Part shown: one piece after another, positions 1 to 7,986 of the stretch
How positions within the stretch are numbered: the first letter of the stretch is position 1
Layout: each line of letters begins with the position of its first letter
DNA from: DATAGF01 sp963813355
Lineage (GTDB): Bacteria > Actinomycetota > Thermoleophilia > Miltoncostaeales > Miltoncostaeaceae
Assembly (NCBI GenBank): GCA_963813355.1
Contig: CAWEYS010000001.1
Coordinates: 1-25,983, forward strand
DNA length: 25,983 nucleotides
Direction of reading: 5' to 3'
The notes under the pieces: model-generated
The model's input: the letters and a program-made list of their open reading frames with translations, nothing else
Databases searched by the model: none
What the model was told of the DNA's origin: nothing
Position numbers and translations under genes: made by a program

Positions 1-69
1 TTACAGACCGCTCCCTTTGGCCGCTCGGGCATCCCCCCGGGGTCGCGAGCGACGGAAATGTAGCAGCGG

Positions 70-797
<728 letters not shown>

Positions 798-798
<1 letters not shown>

Positions 799-834
799 GG
801 GCCGATTCTAGACCACGCGCGCGGCCGACTCGGG
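798..834 (-). promoter_or_regulatory. Leaderless promoter of the response regulator
   Basis: On the minus strand TAGAAT (805-810, five of six matches to TATAAT) is followed by exactly six bases and then the GTG start at 798. Transcription would begin at or next to the first base of the start codon. No convincing -35 hexamer is seen (the bases at the expected place read CCGAGT). The geometry matches the promoters at 847 and 25041. Confidence 0.5.
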
Positions 835-846
835 GCGCGCCGGCGG

Positions 847-859
847 TATCCTCCGTGGG
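847..859 (+). promoter_or_regulatory. Probable -10 element and start point of the kinase-recombinase unit
   Basis: TATCCT at 847-852 is followed by six bases and a GTG at 859. The same hexamer precedes tRNA-Arg at 21782, which supports TATCCT as a real -10 form in this genome. No clear -35 is visible. If transcription starts near 859, the in-frame GTG at 855 cannot be the kinase start, which favours ATG at 888. Confidence 0.45.
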
Positions 860-891
860 TGACGATGGCGGATGCGGGCCGACGCCCATGA
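859..891 (+). CDS. Putative leaderless 10-codon leader peptide upstream of the kinase
   Basis: GTG at 859 opens a 10-codon frame (MTMADAGRRP) ending in TGA at 889-891. That stop overlaps the kinase ATG at 888 as ATGA, the same coupling used between the two recombinase genes and within the large cluster. Its first base coincides with the predicted transcription start set by TATCCT at 847-852. It may serve only to load ribosomes for coupled translation of the kinase, which has no strong Shine-Dalgarno of its own. Chance cannot be excluded for so short a frame. Confidence 0.3.
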   Translation: MTMADAGRRP

Positions 892-2363
892 CGCAGACCC
901 TGCTCGGGGAGCGCTACCGCCTCGACGAGCTGATCGGCCGCGGCGGAATGGCGTCGGTCTGGCGCGCGACCGACACCGTGCTGGGGCGCGACGTCGCGGT
1001 GAAGCGCCTGCACGCTGGCCTGCTGGCCGACGAGGAGCACGCCGAGCGGTTCCGCCGCGAGGCGCTCCTGGTCGCGCGGCTGTCGCACCCGAACCTCGTG
1101 CACCTGCTCGACCGGGGCGAGGACGCCCAGGGGCCGTACCTGGTCATGGAGCTCGTCGAGGGGGAGAACCTCAAGACGCGCGTGCGGCGCGAGGGCGCGC
1201 TGGAGCCCGCCGAGGCGGCCCGCATCTGCGCCCAGGTGGGCCGCGCGCTCGCGTACGCGCAGGCGCAGGGCGTGGTCCACCGCGACATCAAGGCCCAGAA
1301 CGTCCTCCTGACCGGCGACGGGGCCGTGAAGCTCGCCGACTTCGGGATCGCGCGCTCGATCGACTCGGACGGGCAGCCCGGCATCACGCGCACCGACATG
1401 CTCATCGGCAGCGCCGACTACCTCTCGCCCGAGCAGGCAGACGGCCGGCCGGTCGACGCCCGAACCGACGTCTACTCGCTGGGCATCGTGCTCTACGAGT
1501 GCCTCACCGGGGAGCTCCCCTTCCGCGGCGACGGGTTCGTCGCGGTGGCCATGAAGCACTGCTCGGAGCCGATGCCCGACCCGCGCCGGGCGAACCCCGC
1601 CGTCCCGGACTGGCTCGCCGCGGTCACGATGCGGGCCTCCGCCAAGGACCCCGCCCATCGCTACCCCGACGCGGCGAGCATGGTCGTCGCGCTCGAGTCG
1701 GGCACCGACGGTGGCACGGCCGTCCTGCCGGCGGCGGCGGCGACCGGCCCGCTGCGGCTCGAGGAGGACACGGCCCGCCACCCGCGCGGCCGCCGCCGCG
1801 GCCGGCTGCTGTGGGGCGCGGGCCTGACGGCCGCCCTCGCGGCCGGCGCGATCGCGGCGTTCGTGCTCCTGGGGCCCTCGTCCGGCGGCGGCCCGCAGAG
1901 CGCCGAGGCGGCCCCGCTGGCCTTCGCGGCGGTGCGCGACTACGACCCCCAGGGCGCCGACCAGAGCGAGCGGCCGGACCTCGTCACCGCGGCGTACGAC
2001 CGCGACCCCGAGACCGCCTGGTACACGGAGAACTACGAGCTCACCCCCGAGTTCGGGGGCCTCAAGGACGGCGTCGGCCTGGTGATGCGGCTGGCCGCGC
2101 CCGCCACCGCCACCGAGATGATCGTCACCTCCCCCACGCCCGGGGCGCACTTCCAGGTGCTGGGGCCCGACCGGGGCGGCGGGGAGCGCCAGCAGCTCGC
2201 CGAGGGCGACTTCACGGGCGGCCGCCAGGTCGTCCCGCTCGCGACGGCCCAGCCCGCCGAGGCGTACGTCCTCTGGATCACGATGCTGGTGCCGGACGGT
2301 CAGAACCGGTACTGGGCGGGTGTCGGGGAGGTACAGCTGAGGGGCGTGCCGAACAGCACCTGA
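888..2363 (+). CDS. Membrane Ser/Thr protein kinase with extracytoplasmic discoidin-like domain
   Basis: Predicted 491 aa. An N-terminal Hanks-type kinase (about residues 9-270) has the glycine loop IGRGGMASV, ATP-binding K39, catalytic D133 in HRDIKAQN (the usual Pro of HRDxKPxN is Ala) and the metal-binding DFG at 151-153. A basic stretch and one membrane helix (about 305-330, LTAALAAGAIAAFVLLG) follow. The outer segment of about 155 residues has the AYDRDPETAWYT motif and beta-rich spacing of F5/8 type C (discoidin/galactose-binding-like) domains seen on some actinobacterial kinases, so it probably senses a wall or carbohydrate ligand. ATG at 888 is preferred over GTG at 855 because the kinase fold begins right after it and the likely promoter lies at 847. 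The gene is followed after 2 nt by two recombinase genes, so they are probably co-transcribed. The ligand is unknown. Confidence 0.9.
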   Translation: MTQTLLGERYRLDELIGRGGMASVWRATDTVLGRDVAVKRLHAGLLADEEHAERFRREALLVARLSHPNLVHLLDRGEDAQGPYLVMELVEGENLKTRVRREGALEPAEAARICAQVGRALAYAQAQGVVHRDIKAQNVLLTGDGAVKLADFGIARSIDSDGQPGITRTDMLIGSADYLSPEQADGRPVDARTDVYSLGIVLYECLTGELPFRGDGFVAVAMKHCSEPMPDPRRANPAVPDWLAAVTMRASAKDPAHRYPDAASMVVALESGTDGGTAVLPAAAATGPLRLEEDTARHPRGRRRGRLLWGAGLTAALAAGAIAAFVLLGPSSGGGPQSAEAAPLAFAAVRDYDPQGADQSERPDLVTAAYDRDPETAWYTENYELTPEFGGLKDGVGLVMRLAAPATATEMIVTSPTPGAHFQVLGPDRGGGERQQLAEGDFTGGRQVVPLATAQPAEAYVLWITMLVPDGQNRYWAGVGEVQLRGVPNST

Positions 2364-2365
2364 CG

Positions 2366-3307
2366 ATGCCCGCCGTCAGCTTCGAGGAGAGCCTGCGCGA
2401 CCTCGAGGGCCGCCTCGCCGCCCAGGGCGGCCGCGGTCGCCGCCTCTCGCCCCGCAGCCGGGCCGCCTACCTGAAGGACGCCCGCCGCGTGGCCGGCTGG
2501 CTCTCGGACCAGGGGGTCGCCGGGCCGGCGGCCGTGACGCCCTCGGCGATCGAGGCGGCGTTCCGCGGCCTGGGGTGGTCGCCCGCCAGCCGCGCCCGCG
2601 CGACCACGGCGCTGCGCGAGTGGCTCGCGCCGTACCACCCGCCGAGCCGCTGCCCGGTCAACCTCATCGACCGGCCGCGCGCTACGCCCCCGCCGGTGCC
2701 CCGGCTCTCGCAGCGCGACGCGGCGGCGCTGGTCGACGGCGCGGGGCGCCCCGGGGCGGCCGGGCCGGTGGCCGAGGCCCTCGCCCTGCGCGACCGCGCG
2801 CTGATGGAGGTGCTCTACGGCAGCGGCCTGCGCCGCCAGGAGGCCTGCGACCTCGTGCTGGCCGGGCTCGACTTCGAGCACGACTCCCTGCGGGTGGTGG
2901 GCAAGGGCGGCCGGGCCCGGACCGTGCCGCTCACCGAGCCGGCGGTCAGGGCGCTGCGGGAGTGGCTGTCGGTGGGCCGCCCGCGGCTCGTGGGCGGCCG
3001 GCCGCCCCAGGCGGCGACCCGGGCCCCGGCCTTCGTCTCGCGCTCCGGCCGCGCCCTGGACGGCTCGGCCGTCTACCGCGTGGTCGCGCGCGAGCTCCGC
3101 GCGGCCGGCCGGGCCGGCGGGCCGCACCTGCTGCGCCACGCCGCCGGCACGCACCTGCTGGAGGGGCCCGGCGGCCGCGACGGGGCCCACCTGCGGGTGG
3201 TGCAGGAGGTGCTCGGCCACGCGAGCCTCGCGACCACCCAGCGCTACACCGGGGTCACCACCAAGTCGATGCAGGCCGCCCTGCGGCGCGGCCACCCGCG
3301 CGGATGA
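2366..3307 (+). CDS. Tyrosine recombinase (XerC/XerD family), first of a tandem pair
   Basis: Site-specific recombinase of 313 aa, the usual Xer length. The N-terminal SAM-like core-binding domain (about 5-95) is followed by the catalytic domain. The catalytic set is complete: Arg in YGSGLRRQE, Lys in VVGKGGRAR, H-x-x-R in HLLRHAAGTHLL, His in LGHASLATT and the nucleophile Tyr in QRYTGV. The loop between the HxxR helix and the LGH motif is about five residues longer than in typical XerC/D (LEGPGGRDGAHLRVV) and is bracketed in DNA by two GGGGCCC copies. It starts 2 nt after the kinase stop, and its TGA overlaps the ATG of the next recombinase. Whether this is the chromosome-dimer XerC or a dedicated recombinase cannot be settled here; no dif-like site was recognised. 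Confidence 0.9.
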   Translation: MPAVSFEESLRDLEGRLAAQGGRGRRLSPRSRAAYLKDARRVAGWLSDQGVAGPAAVTPSAIEAAFRGLGWSPASRARATTALREWLAPYHPPSRCPVNLIDRPRATPPPVPRLSQRDAAALVDGAGRPGAAGPVAEALALRDRALMEVLYGSGLRRQEACDLVLAGLDFEHDSLRVVGKGGRARTVPLTEPAVRALREWLSVGRPRLVGGRPPQAATRAPAFVSRSGRALDGSAVYRVVARELRAAGRAGGPHLLRHAAGTHLLEGPGGRDGAHLRVVQEVLGHASLATTQRYTGVTTKSMQAALRRGHPRG

Positions 3308-4404
3308 TCGACGCGGACGGCTTCGGCCGCCTCGCGGCGGCGTTCCTCGCCACCCGCGAGAACGCCAACACGCGGGCGGCCTACGCCCGCGACCTGGCCG
3401 CGCTCGCGGGCGCCCTCGGCGCGCCCCCGCCCGCGGCGGCGGGCCCGGCGTTCGGGGTCGAGGACGACCCGGCCGCCCGCGCCGCGGCCGAGACGCTCGC
3501 CGCGCTCCCGCTCGACTGGTGGCAGCGCTGGCGCGACGGGCTCCCGGGCCGGCTGTCAACCCGCCGCCGCCGGGTCGCGGCCGCGCGCGCGTTCTGCCGC
3601 TGGTGGGCCCGGGCCTTCGCGCTCGAGAACCCGACGCGCGACCTGCGCCCGCCGGCGGCCGCCGGGGAGGGGGGCCAGGAGGCGATCGGCCGGGAGGTGG
3701 TCGCGCTGTCCCCGGCCGCCGTGCGCGCGATGTGCGAGGCGGCGGCGGCGCCGGGGCCGCTCGGGGCGCGCACGGCGGCGCTGGTCGAGGTGCTCTACGG
3801 GTGCGGGCTGCGGGCGAGCGAGGCGGCCGCCCTCGACCTGTCGGCCTGCCACCTCGACGACCCCGACGACCCCTTCGTGCTCGTGGAGGGCAAGGGCGGG
3901 CGGCGCCGGGCGGTGGCGGTGCCGAGGGAGGCGCTCGCGCGCCTGCGGGCCTATCTGCGCGTCGGCCGGCCCGAGCTGCGGGCGCGCGACCGGCGGCCGC
4001 GGCGCGACCAGGCCCGCCACCGCGACGCCGACGCGGTCTTCCTGAGCGCGCGCGGCCGGCGCCTGGGGCGCGGGGCCGTGTGGCGCATCGTGGCCGACGT
4101 CGCCGACCGCGCCGGGCTGCGGGACGACGGCGCGCGGGTGTTCCCGCACGCCCTGCGGCACTCCTGCGGCACCCACCTGATCCAATCGGGCGTGGACATC
4201 CGCTACGTCCAGGCCCACCTCGGCCACGCCTCGCCGGTGACCACCGAGGTCTACACGCACGTGACCGCCGCGCACCTGCGCGAGGACTTCGACCGCGCCC
4301 ACCCGCGGGCGCGGGCCGGCCGGCCTATCCTCCGGGTGACCTTCACGACCACGCCGGCGCGGTCGCGCAGCCCGTCGCCGATGAGGACGGCGCGGACGCG
4401 GTAG
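3304..4404 (+). CDS. Tyrosine recombinase (XerD-like), second of a tandem pair
   Basis: 366 aa as read. The core-binding domain is followed by a catalytic domain with Arg in YGCGLRASE, Lys in VEGKGGRRR, H-x-x-R in HALRHSCGTHLI, His in LGHASPVTT and Tyr in EVYTHV; the family-typical end FDRAHPRA comes at about codon 336. ATG overlaps the preceding stop (ATGA), so the two recombinases are translationally coupled and may act as a heterodimeric XerC/XerD-type pair. The last ~28 codons run antisense through the convergent gene and look non-native. Removing one C at 4329-4330 gives a stop at 4337-4339 (344 aa) and also gives the opposite gene a natural stop. The true 3' end is therefore probably near 4339. 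Confidence 0.9.
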   Translation: MIDADGFGRLAAAFLATRENANTRAAYARDLAALAGALGAPPPAAAGPAFGVEDDPAARAAAETLAALPLDWWQRWRDGLPGRLSTRRRRVAAARAFCRWWARAFALENPTRDLRPPAAAGEGGQEAIGREVVALSPAAVRAMCEAAAAPGPLGARTAALVEVLYGCGLRASEAAALDLSACHLDDPDDPFVLVEGKGGRRRAVAVPREALARLRAYLRVGRPELRARDRRPRRDQARHRDADAVFLSARGRRLGRGAVWRIVADVADRAGLRDDGARVFPHALRHSCGTHLIQSGVDIRYVQAHLGHASPVTTEVYTHVTAAHLREDFDRAHPRARAGRPILRVTFTTTPARSRSPSPMRTARTR

Positions 4405-5438
4405 CGGCCGGGGCGGGTGTCCTGCGGCAGCCGGATGAGGACGCTTCCGCGGGTCGGCCCGGTCAGCTTGCGGATGGCGCGCACGAAGCCCCCACCGACG
4501 GGCTGGGTCGTGACCACCGCGTTGCCGGGCCGGCCGAGAGCCAGCCGAACGCGGTTCGGCCCCGCGGGCTCGAGCGTCAGCCCGCCCGGCTGCGGGACCG
4601 GGTAGTCCACGCCGGTGGCCGACGCGCCGGGGGCGGCCCGGAATGCGCGGTACTGCGCGAGCCACTCCGCGGCCGCGGCGCCGTTCCGCAGCCCGTAGGC
4701 CCCGGGCCCCCGCGCCAGCAGCTCGCGCCCGGCGGGCGTCGAGCGCGCCCGCGCCCACAGCTCCGCCTGGCCGAGCCCGCCGTCGGGGCCCAGCAGGATC
4801 CGCAGCTCCCCGCGGTCGGTCGGCCACCGCGCGAGCCAGCGGGTCGGGACCGTGGCCATCTCGCGTGGCGGCAGCGGTGAGAGGTCGCCGCGATAGCTCA
4901 GGAGGTAGGTCGCGCGGGCGCGACTGACAGCGTCGACCAGCGCGCGCAGCTTGGCGGGCAGGGGGCGGCGTGGGTCGGCGCGCCCCACCTGCTCCACGAG
5001 CGCAGGCGCCGCGTAGAAGAGGACGCGTTGCGCGTTCGGCCCGAGGCGCTCGAGGGCCGTCGCGAGCGACCGCGCCGCGGTCGCCGTCCACTGTCGCGGG
5101 GAGATCTCGTCGACCCCGACGAGGCTCCCGACTCCAGGCTGGCCCCACCCCGCGCGCAGGAGGGCGGCGATGCGGCGCGGCCCGGCACCGGCGAGGTCGC
5201 GTCCAGCCACCTTGCCCACCGTGCGGGCGGCGGGCCAGCGGGGATTGGGCCGGATCGGCGCCTGGCGCAGGGTGCCGCCGCCGACGCCGTCGTGTACGAC
5301 CGACGCGGCCTCCTCGTGGAGGTAGAGCAGCGGCGCGTCGGCCGCGCGGGCGGCGCCCGGCGCGGCGGCGATCAGGGCGCCGGCGGTGGCGAGGACAGCC
5401 GCGCGCGCGGCGCGGCGTGGGGGGGCGGGGGGCGCCAT
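4251..5438 (-). CDS. Secreted protein of unknown function
   Basis: 395 aa as read, likely about 370 aa. The N-terminus is a clear signal peptide: a basic start with an RR pair, a hydrophobic AVLATAGALIAAA core and probable cleavage after GAARA (about residue 32). The central part (about 35-280) mixes alpha and beta with repeated VGVDE, RVLFYAAPALV and TYLLSYRGDL segments; I do not recognise the family, though a glycosidase-like barrel is conceivable. A C-terminal beta-sandwich (about 285-370, GPNRVRLAL, GSVLIRLPQ, GRYRVRAVLIG) resembles an Ig/FN3-type module. The last ~24 codons run antisense through the recombinase; removing one base at 4329-4330 gives a stop at 4325-4327 right after VKVTRR. 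Convergent with the recombinase and 82 nt downstream of the DUF4190 gene. A G-rich tract on the plus strand lies just inside the start. Confidence 0.8.
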   Translation of the reverse strand: MAPPAPPRRAARAAVLATAGALIAAAPGAARAADAPLLYLHEEAASVVHDGVGGGTLRQAPIRPNPRWPAARTVGKVAGRDLAGAGPRRIAALLRAGWGQPGVGSLVGVDEISPRQWTATAARSLATALERLGPNAQRVLFYAAPALVEQVGRADPRRPLPAKLRALVDAVSRARATYLLSYRGDLSPLPPREMATVPTRWLARWPTDRGELRILLGPDGGLGQAELWARARSTPAGRELLARGPGAYGLRNGAAAAEWLAQYRAFRAAPGASATGVDYPVPQPGGLTLEPAGPNRVRLALGRPGNAVVTTQPVGGGFVRAIRKLTGPTRGSVLIRLPQDTRPGRYRVRAVLIGDGLRDRAGVVVKVTRRIGRPARARGWARSKSSRRCAAVTCV

Positions 5439-5520
5439 TCCCGCAAGGTGTACCGCGGCGCGCGCGCGCCAAGCCGCGACGAAACGGAACGCTTACGTCC
5501 CCGGCCGCAGATCGGCGAAT
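5439..5520. other. 82-bp gap between two minus-strand genes, with a GC palindrome
   Basis: It holds a 14-bp perfect palindrome GGCGCGCGCGCGCC (5457-5470) that could act as a terminator hairpin for the DUF4190 gene or as part of the leader of the secreted-protein gene. On the minus strand a TACACC hexamer lies about eight bases before the ATG at 5438, a possible short-leader promoter. Neither is well supported. Confidence 0.25.
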
Positions 5521-6267
5521 TCAGTCGGATGGGGTGGCCGACAACATCCCCGACCCCACCAGCGCGATCAGGAGCGAGAGGGCGATGAAGCCGAGGACGA
5601 GCCCGGCGATGGCGGCGCCGCGGCCTCCGAGGGTCCCGCGGGACGCGCGGATGTCCCCCAGGGCGAGCGTGCCGAACGCGACGGCCAGCGTGGAGGCGAA
5701 GACGGTGATGAAGCCCGCGATGCCGAGGACGAGCGCCACCGTCGCCTTGCCCGAGGTGCGCCGCGCCGTGGGCTGCTCCTCCTCCGGCCCCTCGGCCGCG
5801 CGCCTCCGGCGCGAGCGGCGGCCTCGGCGGCCCCCATCGCCATCCGGCGGAAGCCGACGAGCGTGACGATGACCCCGGCCAGCCCGACCCAGAACGCCAG
5901 CATCAGCAGGACCCCCCCGCGCTCGAGGCTCACGTCCGCGTCGGCCGCGAAGTCGTCGGAGGTGCGGCCGGTCAGCACGATCAGGCCCGACGTCGCCGCC
6001 ACGATCGAGGCGAGCGCCACCCCGGCGAGGTGGGCCCACAGCCACGGCGCCAGCGCGGCCGCGAGCAGCAGCAGCGCGCCGGCGGCGCCGAGCGCGCCCA
6101 CGGCCGGCTCGAGATCGATGGTGGCGATCGTCCGCGGGGCGCCGCGGGCGGGGCCGCTGGCCAGGTCGCCCGACGGGGCGAGCGCCACGAGCACTCCCGC
6201 GGCCGCGCGCGAGCGCGAGCCCGGCCCGCACGAGGACGTTCGTCGGGCCGTAGCGGGCGCCGGTCAC
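5521..6267 (-). CDS. Multi-pass membrane protein with C-terminal DUF4190-like domain (frame broken by two indels)
   Basis: Last gene of the wall/kinase cluster, starting 11 nt after the phosphoesterase stop with GTG at 6267. The reading frame changes twice. Dropping one base near 6205-6212 restores a continuous N-terminal helix (VRAGLALAAAAGVLVALAP). Adding one base near 5795-5812 joins the middle (two or three TM helices, ending near FWVGLAGVIVTLVGF) to the C-terminal part. The restored protein is 248 aa. Its end (GKATVALVLGIAGFI, a small GDIRASRG loop, AIAGLVLGFIALSLLIALV) matches the two-helix DUF4190 pattern. Function is unknown; its position suggests an envelope role. The two opposite single-base shifts are best read as sequencing errors. 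Confidence 0.65.
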   Translation of the reverse strand: MTGARYGPTNVLVRAGLALARGRGSARGARPVGRPGQRPRPRRPADDRHHRSRAGRGRARRRRRAAAARGRAGAVAVGPPRRGGARLDRGGDVGPDRADRPHLRRLRGRRGREPRARGGPADAGVLGRAGRGHRHARRLPPDGDGGRRGRRSRRRRAAEGPEEEQPTARRTSGKATVALVLGIAGFITVFASTLAVAFGTLALGDIRASRGTLGGRGAAIAGLVLGFIALSLLIALVGSGMLSATPSD

Positions 6268-6278
6268 GGCGGTGAACC

Positions 6279-6950
6279 CTAGTGGCTGGCCGCGGGGTGC
6301 GGGCGGACCGGCACGATGCGCGGGACGATCGCGGCCGAGCCCACCTCCAGGATCCCCACCGAGGGGCGCATCGCCTCGGGGCCCAGCTGCCACCGGAAGC
6401 GCCGCACCCCGCGGTCGCCGACGCCCTTCACGCCGGCCCGCGGCGGCGCGCCGCCCTCCATGTTCCCCCACGGGCAGACCGCGCCCGGCGAGAAGAAGAG
6501 CGCCGACCCCCGCCGGACGATCGCCGGCTCGTGCCAGTGGCCGTACACGACGCAGTCAACCGGCCCCGTCCGCCGGGCGAGGGCGGCGTGCAGGCCGGCC
6601 CGGTAGCCGAGGTTGCGCCCCGCGACCACCGAGGCGGCGATCACGGACGTGTCGACCACCCGGCTCCGCCGGCCGTGGTTCAGGCCGATCCGCCGGCCTC
6701 CGGCGACGACCACCGCGGTCTCGGGCAGCCCGAGCCCCTCCAGGCGGTCGTGGTCGCCGCGCACGGCGACGACCGGCGCGACGGCCTCGAGGTCCTCGAG
6801 CACCGAGGGGACGCTCAGGTCGCCGGCGTGGAGGATCAGGTCGCAGCCCTCGAGCGCCTCCAGGACGCCGTCCGGCAGCGCGTCGAGGTACTCGCCGACG
6901 TGGCTGTCGGCGACGACGCCGATCCGGCGCGTCCGCCCCGGGGGGCTCAC
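6279..6950 (-). CDS. YfcE/MJ0936-type metallophosphoesterase
   Basis: 223 aa. A calcineurin-like phosphoesterase core carries the ordered metal ligands: D-x-H in VVADSHVG, the second Asp in LILHAGDLS, VRGDHD at the motif III position, H in GLNHGRR and the C-terminal GHWH in VVYGHWHEP. In most family members motif III is GN(H/C/V)D; here the metal-binding Asn is Asp. A C-terminal extension of about 60 residues follows the core. The start is GTG at 6950, overlapping the ddl stop as GTGA, so translation is coupled. The substrate is not predictable; relatives hydrolyse phosphodiesters or phosphomonoesters in vitro. Its place in a wall-synthesis operon is the only contextual clue. Confidence 0.9.
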   Translation of the reverse strand: MSPPGRTRRIGVVADSHVGEYLDALPDGVLEALEGCDLILHAGDLSVPSVLEDLEAVAPVVAVRGDHDRLEGLGLPETAVVVAGGRRIGLNHGRRSRVVDTSVIAASVVAGRNLGYRAGLHAALARRTGPVDCVVYGHWHEPAIVRRGSALFFSPGAVCPWGNMEGGAPPRAGVKGVGDRGVRRFRWQLGPEAMRPSVGILEVGSAAIVPRIVPVRPHPAASH

Positions 6951-7979
6951 CCGGCGTAGCGCCGCGCCTGCGCGGCGCGCGCGACGGCCAGCTCCACGAG
7001 GCGGTCGACGAGGTCGGGGTAGGCGATCCCCCCCGCCTCCATCAGCGTGGCGTAGACGCTGGTCGGGGTGAAGCCCGGCATCGTGTTCAGCTCCGACAGC
7101 AGCACCTCGCCGCCGTCGGACACGAAGAAGTCGACCCGGGCAAGGCCGGCGCAGTCGACCGCCTGGAAGGCGCGCAGCGCGAGCTCGCGGGCGCGCTGGG
7201 CCACTGGGTCGGGGAGGTCGGCGGGAACCTCCACCCGCGAGCGGCCGGGCTCGTACTTGGTCGCGTAGTCGTACCACTCCGAGTCGTACGTGATCTCGCC
7301 GACGGGCGAGACGATCGGCTCGTCCTCGCCGAGCACCCCGACCTCCACCTCGCGCCCCGAGATGGCCCGCTCCACGAGGGCCTTGGGGTCGTGGCGGAAG
7401 GCCAGCGCCAGCGCCGCGTCGAGGTCCGCCTCCGCCGGGACGGGGCTGATGCCGACGCTGGAGCCCAGGCGGGCGGGCTTGCAGAAGGCGGGGTAGCCCA
7501 CGCGCTCGGCGATCGCGCTGCGGACGTCGTCCGGCCGGGCCCGCCACTCGGCCTCGGTCACCACGCGGTGCTCGGGCGTGGGGATCCCGGCGTCGCGCAG
7601 GAACACCTTGAACATCGCCTTGTCCATGGCCACCGCCGACGCGGCCACGCCGGCGCCGACGTAGGGGGCACCCGCGACCTCGAGCGCGCCCTGGACCGTC
7701 CCGTCCTCGCCGTTGGGGCCGTGGAGGACCGGGAAGACGGCGTCGAGCGGTCCGCTCGGGCCCGCCGTCGAGCGAGGCGAGCCGGGGCGTGCCGTCGGGC
7801 GCCGGCACCAGCGCCACCGGTGACCCGTCAACGCTCCAGCCCCCCTCGCGCGAGATGAGCACGGGGACCACCTCGTAGCGCTCCGGGTCGAGGGCGGCGA
7901 TGACGGCCTCCGCCGACGACAGCGACACCTCGTGCTCGCTGCTGCGGCCCCCCATCAGGACGGCCAGGCGCCGCCTCAC
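6947..7979 (-). CDS. ddl: D-alanine--D-alanine ligase (frame broken by one base near 7760)
   Basis: ATP-grasp ligase making the D-Ala-D-Ala dipeptide of the peptidoglycan stem. The N-terminal 65 codons (LAVLMGGRSSEHEVSLSSA, the classic Ddl start) are in one frame; the rest (AVFPVLHGPNGEDGTVQG, GSSVGIS, the E/V-x-VLGE strand, DFFVSDGG and the ligand loop SELNTMPGFTPTS) is in another. Removing one G/C in the run at about 7757-7765 joins them as SLDGGPSGPLDAVFPV and gives 343 aa, normal for the family. All ATP/Mg and substrate motifs are present, so the gene is probably intact in the organism. It lies 7 nt after pknB and overlaps the next gene by GTGA. Placing ddl in the kinase/RodA cluster links precursor supply to its regulators. 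Confidence 0.9.
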
Positions 7980-7986
7980 GCAGCCC

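Noticed and set aside
1..32. Possible start of a minus-strand gene (ATG at 30-32) following the response regulator, perhaps a histidine kinase.
   Set aside because: Only ten codons are visible and they show no recognisable motif, so it cannot be supported.
855..887. In-frame GTG at 855 as the start of the first kinase.
   Set aside because: It lies three bases after the TATCCT -10 hexamer, so it would be upstream of the likely transcript start. The added residues do not resemble the family, and ATG 888 is directly before the kinase fold.
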